This document shows positions 41,347 to 49,114 of a stretch of 64,000 nucleotides of DNA, in pieces. This stretch comes from Promineifilum sp. (GTDB taxonomy: Bacteria > Chloroflexota > Anaerolineae > Promineifilales > Promineifilaceae). The stretch is taken from NCBI GenBank assembly GCA_018058545.1, contig JAGOZU010000001.1:1-64000 (forward strand), read 5' to 3'. The position numbers were made by a program, and so were the translations under genes. The notes below the pieces were generated by a model that ran no database searches, was not told the origin of the DNA, and saw only the letters and a list, made by a program, of their open reading frames with translations. Within the stretch, counting starts at the first letter, position 1. Every line of letters starts with the position of its first letter.

Positions 41347-43224
41347 TCAGCGTCCGTCGCCCCAGATCGCCGTCAGCCGTTGCTTCAGTTCGGTCCGTTG
41401 GGCCTGATAGACGGCCTCATCCAGCTTTCCGGCTTCAAAGGCGTCATCCAGATCGGCGATAGCCTGCAATAACTGGTCGGCATCAGCTGGTGATGCTGGC
41501 ATGGCCACGGCCGTCTCGACCTCTCCCTCCCACTCCTCGTCTCCGGCCGCGCGCTTCTGCCACGCTCGCCAGATAAACACGCCGCCGACGGCCGCCAGCA
41601 GCAAGGCCGCGCCGCCAATGATCAACTCCGTCGTCTGGTTGCGGTTCACGACCGTCGCGCCGGTCGCATCGGTCACGACGCTCGGCCGTCCCTCCAAATC
41701 GATCTTGATCGTCTCGCCCACAGGCACGCCCGGGCCGCTGTAGTTGCGGAAGGTCTGCCCCTGGCCGAAGGACTGCATCGGCTGCTCCACCCACGGCGCG
41801 TTGGTAACCGTCACGCCGACATCGGGCAGGATGATCGTGCTGGTCGCCGTCGGATAGAAGATGGGGTGGGCGATGCGCATGCCGCTGGTGTAGGGCAGTT
41901 CATAGCTCACCAGCATCGTCAGGGCGTTATCGCCCGGCCGCAGGGGCAACGGATCGGCCCAGCCGCGTTCCGTCTGCACAAAGTCGGTGGCCGGGATGAA
42001 CGAATTCATCGAGCCGAAGGAGCGCGAGAAAGCCACATTTTCGGCTCCCTCGGGCAACGCCACCTCGATGACCCCCTGCGCCGGATCGCCGGTCGGCCCG
42101 ACGTAGACCGCTTTCAAGCCGTTGTTGACGATGTAGAGCTGGTTCACCTGCACCCGATCGGCGGCGAAATCGAGGACGACATGCAGCTGGGCGATGGAGA
42201 TACCGGATGAGTCAGTGGACCGATCATAGACGGTGATAGGCATCTCGAGCGTCGCGTTGCTGCGGTCAAGCTGGTTGGCCCCGCTGCTGAAGTTCAGATC
42301 GTCGAAGGTGGCTCCGGCGATGAAAATCCAGCTGGGCGGCACCTCGGTCACATCAAACCGGAAGTTGCCCTCGATGTCGGTGGTCGTCGTCAGGGTCAGC
42401 GTCTCGGCGAAATCGGGCGTGAAGGCGCGCAACGACACCTCGGCCTCGCCCATTCTCTCGCCGGTCGTGCCGTTGGCCAGCGTGCCGAAGATGATACCCT
42501 CCGGGATGGGGGCGTTGAGTTCCGCCGGGTCGACATAGACATAGCTGAACGTGCGGGCGAAGTCGATCACCTGCCGCAATTCAGCTTCCTCAAGCTTGAA
42601 GGAGTGGGTCGCGATCGCGCCCGAAGACAACTCGTTGTAAACCGTCTCATTGCTGCGGTTGAACCAGAAGGTGAGGTCGTTCAACGGCCCGGCGACCGGT
42701 TCAGTGGACGTCGCGTCGGGACCGTCGCCCGCGCCTGTCGGCCCGTGGCAGGCGACACATTGGGCCTCGTAGATGGCCCGCCCCGCGGCTATATCTTCGG
42801 CCGGCGTGGCCAGACTGTAGACGGCCGCCACCAGATTCCAGCGTCCTGCCTCGTTGATGGGGCTACTGCTGGCGTCACCGAACGGCGGCATGCCCACGGC
42901 CGCCTCGCCGTCGGTAATCTGCCGGAACATGGTCGACGGCATGGTCGCGCGAATATAGTCCGCGTTGAAAGGCATGGGAGCCATCGTCGCCCCCATCTGC
43001 TCGATCAGCGCGCCGTCGCCCTGGCCACTTTCGCCGTGACAATTGGCGCAACGCTGGGCGAAAAGCTCCAGACCGGGCAACGCCTCGGGCGGAGCCGGCG
43101 GCAGCACCGGGTCCTGGGCCTCGCCCGCGCGCGGCAATGACAGCAGGACGACGAAAACGGTGATCACAAGCAGCGCAAACGGGATGAGCCGGCGCTTGTC
43201 GGCCAAGGGTGAAAAATGATTCAT
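41347..43224 (-). CDS. Membrane-bound dihaem cytochrome c protein with carboxypeptidase-regulatory-like domain
   Basis: 625 aa. N-terminal signal/anchor (13-33), then two class-I cytochrome c domains with CANCH (59-63) and CVACH (156-160), each with a Gly-x-Gly-D-G loop. Residues about 245-305 resemble a transthyretin/CarboxypepD regulatory-like fold (GIIFGTLANGTTGERM). A long beta-rich part follows, then a TM helix (about 541-562) and a short cytoplasmic coil. It is the last gene of the ccm cluster and lies close to genes needed to load its haem. The electron partner is unknown; a role in linking c-type electron transfer to the membrane is inferred. Confidence 0.85.
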   Translation of the reverse strand: MNHFSPLADKRRLIPFALLVITVFVVLLSLPRAGEAQDPVLPPAPPEALPGLELFAQRCANCHGESGQGDGALIEQMGATMAPMPFNADYIRATMPSTMFRQITDGEAAVGMPPFGDASSSPINEAGRWNLVAAVYSLATPAEDIAAGRAIYEAQCVACHGPTGAGDGPDATSTEPVAGPLNDLTFWFNRSNETVYNELSSGAIATHSFKLEEAELRQVIDFARTFSYVYVDPAELNAPIPEGIIFGTLANGTTGERMGEAEVSLRAFTPDFAETLTLTTTTDIEGNFRFDVTEVPPSWIFIAGATFDDLNFSSGANQLDRSNATLEMPITVYDRSTDSSGISIAQLHVVLDFAADRVQVNQLYIVNNGLKAVYVGPTGDPAQGVIEVALPEGAENVAFSRSFGSMNSFIPATDFVQTERGWADPLPLRPGDNALTMLVSYELPYTSGMRIAHPIFYPTATSTIILPDVGVTVTNAPWVEQPMQSFGQGQTFRNYSGPGVPVGETIKIDLEGRPSVVTDATGATVVNRNQTTELIIGGAALLLAAVGGVFIWRAWQKRAAGDEEWEGEVETAVAMPASPADADQLLQAIADLDDAFEAGKLDEAVYQAQRTELKQRLTAIWGDGR

Positions 43225-43245
43225 AGGATGGTATTGCCGTATCGC

Positions 43246-43866
43246 TCAGGCACCGGCGGCCTGAGAGGGTTTGTGTTCCTGAACAAGATTGCGGCCGCAC
43301 TTGGGGCAGAAACGTTCGTCGGACTCGACCCGACGGCCGCACTGGGGGCAATAGCGAGGACCGCCGTTGCTTGCCGCGCCGGCAATTTCCGTCATCGTGG
43401 CGATCACAACAGTCGTCTCCGTGACAACCACGGCGCCTGTCCCGGCGCGTGCTCGCCGGATCGCCGCCTCCATCTCGTCGTCGAGTTGTTGGGGGGTGCG
43501 CAGCCGGCGAACGGCCGCCTCGATCCGGGCGTCGGCATCCGCATCGAAAACGGCTTCCGGCGCGACATAGCCGTGCTCGTCAAGCTGCTTCATGAGGACG
43601 GCCGCCTGCCTCACCATCTGCGGCCGGGTGCGCATGTAAAGCTCCGGCGCAACTTTGGCCGACTCGTAATCGTCGTCCAGCTCACGAATATCGCGCAGGA
43701 GCGACTCCTTGCGCAGCAGAAGGCCGTCGATCTCCTCACGGTCGACGCGCTTCTCCTCATCCTCGGGCATGGCGAACGGCCGGGCCAGGAATAGCGCGAC
43801 GATAAGCAGCAGCGCCGCGCCCAGCAGGATGGAACCGATGGTCAAACTCGCCAGAAATGAACTCAC
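43246..43866 (-). CDS. CcmI-like membrane protein with C-terminal zinc ribbon
   Basis: 206 aa. One TM helix (about 8-28), a basic-acidic helical segment (LLLRKESLLRDIRELDDDYESAKV) like the start of CcmI/CycH, and a C-terminal C-P-Q-C / C-P-K-C double-knuckle zinc ribbon. CcmI normally presents apocytochrome to the ccm haem lyase; a zinc ribbon there is not usual. It follows the thioredoxin gene by 15 bases. Confidence 0.8.
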   Translation of the reverse strand: MSSFLASLTIGSILLGAALLLIVALFLARPFAMPEDEEKRVDREEIDGLLLRKESLLRDIRELDDDYESAKVAPELYMRTRPQMVRQAAVLMKQLDEHGYVAPEAVFDADADARIEAAVRRLRTPQQLDDEMEAAIRRARAGTGAVVVTETTVVIATMTEIAGAASNGGPRYCPQCGRRVESDERFCPKCGRNLVQEHKPSQAAGA

Positions 43867-43881
43867 TAAAATTGCTCCCGA

Positions 43882-44463
43882 TTAGTCGGCCAGCATCTGC
43901 GGGATCAAGGTGTCCAGCATTTGCTGATTGACCGCACCGATTTGGACATGGCGAATGAGGCCGTCCTTGTCGATGAAAAATGTCTCCGGCACGCCGGTGA
44001 TCTCGTAATCCTGCGAGATGTCGGTGCCCAGGTCGGGCGCGTGCGGAAAGGTGACGTTGAACTCTTTCATGTAGGCGATGGATTTCGGCTCCACGTCGGC
44101 ATAGGCCACGCCGACGAAGACCACCCCCTGGTCGCGATACTTGAGCCAGGCCTGTTCCAGCACGTCCGTCTCGTAGCGACACTCGACACACCACGAGGCC
44201 CAGAAGTTGAGCACCACCGGATGGCCGCGCATCTCCGCCAGACTGGAGACGGAGCGGGTCTCCCATTCGTAGCCGTCGAAGAACTCCACATTGAAATTCG
44301 GCGCGTTTTGGCCCACTTCCGGCCGCGTGGCGTTGGTGTTGACCAACCCCCAGCCCAGCACAGCCAGGATGGCGATGACGGCCACCCACAGGGCGACCAT
44401 CGACCAGCGGAACGGACGGCGGATTTTCTCGGGGGCGGCGTCAGTTTGTATTGTATCGGTCAT
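43882..44463 (-). CDS. TlpA/ResA/CcmG-type thiol-disulfide oxidoreductase
   Basis: 193 aa from the ATG at 44463 (a GTG 9 bases upstream is possible). An N-terminal membrane anchor (about 20-42) and a periplasmic thioredoxin fold with N-F-W-A-S-W-C-V-E-C (catalytic Cys92 and Cys95) and the cis-Pro region G-V-P-E-T-F. Such proteins reduce the CxxCH cysteines of apocytochromes before haem attachment (CcmG/DsbE). Second-to-next to ccmH in the operon. Confidence 0.92.
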   Translation of the reverse strand: MTDTIQTDAAPEKIRRPFRWSMVALWVAVIAILAVLGWGLVNTNATRPEVGQNAPNFNVEFFDGYEWETRSVSSLAEMRGHPVVLNFWASWCVECRYETDVLEQAWLKYRDQGVVFVGVAYADVEPKSIAYMKEFNVTFPHAPDLGTDISQDYEITGVPETFFIDKDGLIRHVQIGAVNQQMLDTLIPQMLAD

Positions 44464-44493
44464 AATGTCCACACCGTTAATGTCGGTTTTGAT

Positions 44494-44988
44494 TTACTCC
44501 TCGATCTCCTTCTCGATACGCGAGATGTAGTCGTCGAGGGTCGGGTCGCCCGTGGAGGACTTGGGCCGGGGAGGAGCCGCAGCCGATTGCGGCGCGGCCG
44601 CGCGCAGACCGCGTAACATGCGGCTGAAGAGCAACAGCGCCAGCAGCACGCCCAACACCGGCAAAATCCACAAGATGATCAGATTAACCCCGCGGCGCGG
44701 CGGATTGGACAACACGCCGTCGCCATACTGGCGGGCAAAGTATTCCAGAATCTCGTCCCGCGATTGGCCCTCGGCCAGCTTGGTGCGAATCAGCTCGCGC
44801 CAGTCGGCGCAGGCGGCCGTCGGGCAGACGTCCAGCGGCGTGCTCTCGCATACCGGGCAGTAGACATCCTTGGCGACCTGATTCACTTCATCGTCGGTGA
44901 TCGGGTCACTCTGCGCATAAACGGCCGCGGGCAGCAAACCCAGCAACAAGATCAGCAGGATGACCCGAAACATCTTGTGATTCTTCAT
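44494..44988 (-). CDS. ccmH: Cytochrome c maturation protein CcmH
   Basis: 164 aa from the ATG at 44988, just after ccmF stops. Signal peptide (ends V-Y-A-Q), then the thiol motif: where classical CcmH has R-C-x-x-C, here Y-C-P-V-C (Cys44, Cys47), followed by Cys55 and Cys60. The core L-x-E-G-x-S-R-D-E-I-L-E-Y-F-x-x-x-Y-G is clear, with a C-terminal TM helix (about 100-120). CcmH helps reduce apocytochrome thiols in the haem lyase complex with CcmF. Confidence 0.92.
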   Translation of the reverse strand: MKNHKMFRVILLILLLGLLPAAVYAQSDPITDDEVNQVAKDVYCPVCESTPLDVCPTAACADWRELIRTKLAEGQSRDEILEYFARQYGDGVLSNPPRRGVNLIILWILPVLGVLLALLLFSRMLRGLRAAAPQSAAAPPRPKSSTGDPTLDDYISRIEKEIEE

Positions 44989-44998
44989 AGCGACTGAC

Positions 44999-46990
44999 TC
45001 AATCTCCTGCCACCGCCGGTGCCGGTTTGCGCGCACGCGCCGGGGCTTTCTCGCGGTCGGGCCAGGCGGCGATGAGCGTGCCGAAGACGAATACCAGCCC
45101 GCCCGCCCAAACCCAGTTAATGAGCGGGTTCAGGAAAATGCGGAACGTCGCCGCGTCGGCGCTCGTCGGCTCCCAGTTGACCAGAATGACGTAGAAGTCT
45201 TCGGTGATGGTCGACCGGGCCGACGGGATGGTCATCGGTTGCTGCGTGCGCTGGTACAGCTCGATTTTCGGCGTCAGCTTGCGAACGAACTGGCCGTTCT
45301 TGTACAGGTCGACGTCGGCCTGGGTGATGAGCAGGTCATCGGCTCCGGGGAAACGGCTGACGCCGTTGAACCGCATCTCGAACTGACCCAGAGTGATGCT
45401 CTCTCCGCGCACCAGCCGTAGCTGCGTCTCGGTCTGATAGATACCGTCGGCCACGATGCCGAAGGCCATGATCAGGACGCCTATATGGATCCAGTACCCG
45501 CCATAACGGCGGCGATTGCGCGCCATCAGATTGGTGAAGGCCGTCCAGGGGGCCTCGCCCTTGCGCATGCGCGCGCGCGTGCCCTTGACGAACTCCATGA
45601 TCGTCAGGATAGCCGAGAAGGTGACCAGCCAGAAGCCGAGCAGCGCCGGCCACAGGCGGACGCCGAAGATGAACAGCGCGATGATGAACGCCGTGGCCGC
45701 CACCGCCGGCCAAAGGATGGCGCGGCCGAAGCGCTGGATGCTGGTGCGATACCACATCGTCAGCGGGGCGACGCCCATCAGCAACACCAGCGCGGCAAAC
45801 AGCGGCGCCAGCGCCCGCTCATAGACGGGCGGCCCGACAAACCCTTTCTCTCCGGTAAACAGTTCGGAGAAAATGGGATAGTAGGTGAATAAAAAGACCA
45901 CCGCCAGGATAGCCAGGATCAGGAAGTTGTTATAGAGGAAAGCCGCCTCGCGCGACAGGTAGGAGACCAGTTGGTTCTCCGAACGCAGGCTGTCGCGCCG
46001 TTTCGTGATCCAGTAAGCCGAGAAAATGAACATGATCACGATGAACCCAAAGAAGAGGGGGCCGATGGCCGATTGAGCGAAGGAATGGACCGACGAGATG
46101 ACGCCGCTGCGCACGATGAACGTGCCCAGGATGACCAGACAGTAGGTCAGCACGATGAGGAACATGTTCCACATCTTGAACATGCGCATCTTTTCCTGGA
46201 TCATAACCGAGTGCAGGAAAGCCGTGCCGGCCAGCCAGGGCATGAACGAGGCGTTTTCGACCGGGTCCCAGCCCCAATAACCGCCCCAACCCAGCACGTC
46301 ATAGGCCCAGCGGCCGCCCAGGATGAGGCCCAACCCCAGGAACAGCCACGCCACCAGCGTCCAGCGGCGGGTGGTATGAATCCAGTTGTCGCTCTGCTGA
46401 TTCGACATCAGAGCGGCCATAGCGAAGGCGTAGGGGATGGTGAAGCCGACGAAGCCGAGGTAGAGCATCGGCGGATGGATGATCATCCCCGGATGGCGCA
46501 AAAGCGGGTTGAGGCCCTGGCCGTCGGGCGGGATGACCGCGTTGCGCGTGAACGGATCTTCGATGAAGGTGGAGAGGAGCAGGAAAAAGATCTGTGTCAT
46601 GCCGGCGACGATGATGACATAGGGCATGAGTTCTTTCTGCTGCCGCCATTTGCTGAGCATGGCCGCGGCCGTGAAGGCCGACAGCAGCAGGTTCCAGAAC
46701 AGCAGCGAGCCGGCCTGGCCGCCCCACAGGGCTGTCACCTTCAAATAGGTGGGCATGCCCCGGCTGCTGACGCGGGAGACGTATTCGATGGAGAAGTCCC
46801 CGGTCACCAGGGCGGTGATGATCAGCCCGGCCGCCAGCAACAGCAGCGGGAACGTGGCGATGATGGCGTTGCGGGCGCTGCGCACCCAGCGGTCGTCGCC
46901 CTTGCGCGCTCCATAGGCGGCGGCGATAACGGCGTAGATCGCGCAGCTAAAGGCCAGAAAGAGAGTGATATAACCGAAATCGGCGATCAT
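44999..46990 (-). CDS. ccmF: Haem lyase subunit CcmF
   Basis: 663 aa. Polytopic (about 14-15 TM) protein of the CcmF/NrfE family; the tryptophan-rich W-G-G-Y-W-G-W-D-P-V-E-N loop is present, and H-P-P-M-L-Y-L-G-F is the conserved haem-ligand His region. With CcmE and CcmH it attaches haem covalently to CxxCH motifs on the outside of the membrane. ccmABCD are not in the window. Confidence 0.96.
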   Translation of the reverse strand: MIADFGYITLFLAFSCAIYAVIAAAYGARKGDDRWVRSARNAIIATFPLLLLAAGLIITALVTGDFSIEYVSRVSSRGMPTYLKVTALWGGQAGSLLFWNLLLSAFTAAAMLSKWRQQKELMPYVIIVAGMTQIFFLLLSTFIEDPFTRNAVIPPDGQGLNPLLRHPGMIIHPPMLYLGFVGFTIPYAFAMAALMSNQQSDNWIHTTRRWTLVAWLFLGLGLILGGRWAYDVLGWGGYWGWDPVENASFMPWLAGTAFLHSVMIQEKMRMFKMWNMFLIVLTYCLVILGTFIVRSGVISSVHSFAQSAIGPLFFGFIVIMFIFSAYWITKRRDSLRSENQLVSYLSREAAFLYNNFLILAILAVVFLFTYYPIFSELFTGEKGFVGPPVYERALAPLFAALVLLMGVAPLTMWYRTSIQRFGRAILWPAVAATAFIIALFIFGVRLWPALLGFWLVTFSAILTIMEFVKGTRARMRKGEAPWTAFTNLMARNRRRYGGYWIHIGVLIMAFGIVADGIYQTETQLRLVRGESITLGQFEMRFNGVSRFPGADDLLITQADVDLYKNGQFVRKLTPKIELYQRTQQPMTIPSARSTITEDFYVILVNWEPTSADAATFRIFLNPLINWVWAGGLVFVFGTLIAAWPDREKAPARARKPAPAVAGD

Positions 46991-47008
46991 GGGCTTGTCG
47001 ATAATTTA

Positions 47009-47039
47009 GAAACCGGAACTCTTGCGCAGTTCCGGTTTC
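47009..47039. repeat. Perfect 12-bp palindromic hairpin between ccmE and ccmF
   Basis: GAAACCGGAACT / AGTTCCGGTTTC around CTTGCGC (47021-47027). Related in its outer bases to the hairpin at 37321-37350; both sit inside operons. Confidence 0.7.
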
Positions 47040-47073
47040 CGATAGGGGATCATATCTCAGGGCAGCGACACCT

Positions 47074-47580
47074 CTAGGATGTCGGCACCGAATCCGGGTG
47101 GCCGGCGGGGTCCATTTCCTCATAGCGGGTCGGGCATTTCAGCATCAACCCGCCGGGATTGGCGTTGAACACGCCGTTGGCGTCCGCCTTGCCTTCCACC
47201 AGAGCCTGGGCCTGGTTCTGCAGCAGGTCGGGTTTCGGCTCATTGAAGGCGACGACGTGCAATCGCTGTCCGGGGTTGTTCAGATTGTCGACGATATCGA
47301 ACTCCAGGCGGGAGTTCCGGGCGTCGATCTGGGTGTACTGAATCGTATCGCCAATCACCCAACCGGCGACGCGCAGGTCGCGGCCGACCAGTCGATCTTG
47401 CTCGGCGTAAAATTCATCGACCGTTTTATAGAGCTGCGTGTTGCCGCTCATGGCGTTGACGACCAGGAAAACGACGGCCGACAAGAGCAACACACCGCCG
47501 ATGACGAACATCAATCGATTTCGGCGGGGCTTCTCCAATACCAGGGATTCATCGCTGTTCTGCCAGCTGAGATCGGACAT
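47074..47580 (-). CDS. ccmE: Haem chaperone CcmE, Cys-type (CxxxY)
   Basis: 168 aa. N-terminal TM anchor (about 23-43) and an OB-fold. The haem-attaching segment that reads H-x-x-x-Y in E. coli reads C-P-T-R-Y here (Cys149, Tyr153). This Cys variant is the mark of the System I* pathway known from archaea and Desulfovibrio-type bacteria. Those systems were described as lacking CcmH, whereas a CcmH is encoded in this operon. Confidence 0.94.
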   Translation of the reverse strand: MSDLSWQNSDESLVLEKPRRNRLMFVIGGVLLLSAVVFLVVNAMSGNTQLYKTVDEFYAEQDRLVGRDLRVAGWVIGDTIQYTQIDARNSRLEFDIVDNLNNPGQRLHVVAFNEPKPDLLQNQAQALVEGKADANGVFNANPGGLMLKCPTRYEEMDPAGHPDSVPTS

Positions 47581-47604
47581 AGTTTCACTCCATTCAGAGA
47601 ATGA

Positions 47605-47958
47605 CTACTCTTCTTCTTCATCCATATCGGACTGATCATCATCCATGTCAGATTGATCATCGTCCAAATCGGACTGATCTTCGGCCAAAATGGCGCGTGC
47701 CTGCTCGGCGTATTCTTCGGGGACGACGACGTGGCCTGTGCCCAGCAAGCCGACAAGCAACCCCAAGGCCTCTCCCGCGCCCTCTTGCCAGGCCCGGGCT
47801 GGTATCCCCTCGGATTGCAAACGCCCAACGATGATCTCGGCCACGGTTATGCCGGGCGTCGTTTCCACAACCGTCCAGCGAACTTCCCGAGGCTCGCCCG
47901 GCGTCGCGCCGGCGGCGCTATCGGATTCAGGAAGGGGTTGATTGCTTTGTGTGCTCAT
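47605..47958 (-). CDS. Small DUF2007-like protein with acidic repeat tail
   Basis: 117 aa. Residues about 28-93 form a beta-alpha domain like the DUF2007 'putative signal transducing protein' fold (T-V-A-E-I-I-V-G-R-L-Q-S-E-G-I-P; VVVPEEYAEQARAIL). The tail carries three copies of D-Q-S-D-M/L-D-D, built from a 21-bp repeat at 47620-47680. Located upstream of ccmE on the same strand. Confidence 0.8.
   Translation of the reverse strand: MSTQSNQPLPESDSAAGATPGEPREVRWTVVETTPGITVAEIIVGRLQSEGIPARAWQEGAGEALGLLVGLLGTGHVVVPEEYAEQARAILAEDQSDLDDDQSDMDDDQSDMDEEEE
47620..47680. repeat. 21-bp coding repeat in the acidic tail
   Basis: Three imperfect copies of TCGGACTGATCATCATCCATG in tandem; they encode the D-Q-S-D-M-D-D units. 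Confidence 0.7.
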
Positions 47959-48128
47959 AAGTTACCGGATCGGCCTGAATGACCGACCACAAACCGAATT
48001 ATACTCCATTCCATGACGATCGGGCATAAATCTAAGCAAACGTCGAACTTCCCGACCATCGCGGTTTAAAGTATACCTTACAAATTATAGGCAAGTGAGC
48101 ATGAATTCCCAGCGATGATCGTCACTGA

Positions 48129-48284
48129 TCAGGCATGACGGATGTCACTAACCACATCCTCCACTTCCCAATGCCTGACCAGCCGCTTCATGCCACAGGC
48201 GATGGCTGCCATAACCACGACCGGCAAGACGCAGCGCAAGGAAAATAGCACGACCATGACGGTTGTTGCCTGGAACTCGTTCAT
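48129..48284 (-). CDS. 51-aa single-pass membrane protein, paralogue of the one at 55988
   Basis: Starts ATG at 48284 and ends TGA at 48129. The sequence begins M-N-E-F-Q-A-T-T-V and then a single hydrophobic helix (about 8-31), K-R-L-V-R and an acidic end. It shares the N-terminus MNEFQA-x-TV, the LR and PV positions in the helix and the K-x-L after it with the 50-aa protein at 55988-56140. That similarity, and the position near cytochrome genes in both cases, is why I call it a real gene. Function unknown; could be a small subunit or regulator of a membrane redox complex. Confidence 0.72.
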   Translation of the reverse strand: MNEFQATTVMVVLFSLRCVLPVVVMAAIACGMKRLVRHWEVEDVVSDIRHA

Positions 48285-48401
48285 CACACCGTTGTCTCCC
48301 GCATGATAGTCTCCGCCGCATCCAAGGGCCTGATATGACCCCTGATAACAGGATACAACCTGGCCGACCGACCGTCTATTGGGCAGACGGCGTATTTTGG
48401 C

Positions 48402-48411
48402 TATGGGGGAT
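48402..48411 (+). promoter_or_regulatory. ATCCCCCATA box upstream of the 51-aa gene
   Basis: TATGGGGGAT on the plus strand, i.e. ATCCCCCATA on the minus strand, about 120 bases before the start at 48284. The same box occurs several times in the 55560-55850 promoter region. Confidence 0.4.
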
Positions 48412-48451
48412 TCAACCCAGGTGAAGGGTCGCGGGATTCGGAGCTTCGCGC

Positions 48452-49114
48452 CTACTCGTCCAGATCGATAAGCCCCTTGCGCAGGGCATACTTGACCAGA
48501 TCGACCCGGTTGTGGAGATTCAGCTTGCGCATGATGTTCTCGCGATGGCGATCGACCGTCTTGGCGCTGATGACCAGTTGTCCGGCTATCTCGCCGTTGC
48601 TCATGCCCTGGGCGATGAGCGTCAGCACCTCCTGCTCACGAGGGGTCAATTCACCGGCAGCCGGCTCCTGCGCCTCCACATCGCGGCGCACCAGGTAGTC
48701 CTGCACAAGCCGCCCGGCCAGCGAGGGATAGAGGAACACCTCCCCCCGACTGACGGCGCGAATGGCCGAGGTCAGCTCATCCGGCGCGGCCCGTTTGGGC
48801 ACATAGCCCGCCGCCCCCGCCCGCAGCATCTCGAAGAAGTACTGGTCATCCTCATACATCGTCAGCGCCAGCACGGCCGTGCCTGGGCTTTGGCTCTTGA
48901 TGCGGCGCGTCGCTTCGATGCCGTTCATCCCCGGCATCTCGATGTCCATGAGCACGACATCAGGCTTCAGTTCGGCCGTCCGGCCGATGGCGTCCTCGCC
49001 GTTCTCAACCTCGGCGACGATCACCATGTCCGGTTGTGCCTCCAGCAACAGGCGCAACCCCGAACGCACTACGGCGTGGTCGTCGGCCAACAGCAGGCGA
49101 ATCTCATCGGTCAT
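48452..49114 (-). CDS. NarL/FixJ-family response regulator
   Basis: 220 aa from the ATG at 49114, which overlaps the end of the kinase gene by 11 bases; GGGAGG is 6 nt upstream. The receiver has the acidic pair DD (11-12) and phospho-acceptor Asp57 (LMDIEMPG), and a LuxR-type HTH at about 150-205 (LTPREQEVLTLIAQGMS). It is the partner of the kinase encoded just upstream. Target genes are unknown; its position between the ccm and the cytochrome clusters makes these the first candidates. Confidence 0.95.
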   Translation of the reverse strand: MTDEIRLLLADDHAVVRSGLRLLLEAQPDMVIVAEVENGEDAIGRTAELKPDVVLMDIEMPGMNGIEATRRIKSQSPGTAVLALTMYEDDQYFFEMLRAGAAGYVPKRAAPDELTSAIRAVSRGEVFLYPSLAGRLVQDYLVRRDVEAQEPAAGELTPREQEVLTLIAQGMSNGEIAGQLVISAKTVDRHRENIMRKLNLHNRVDLVKYALRKGLIDLDE

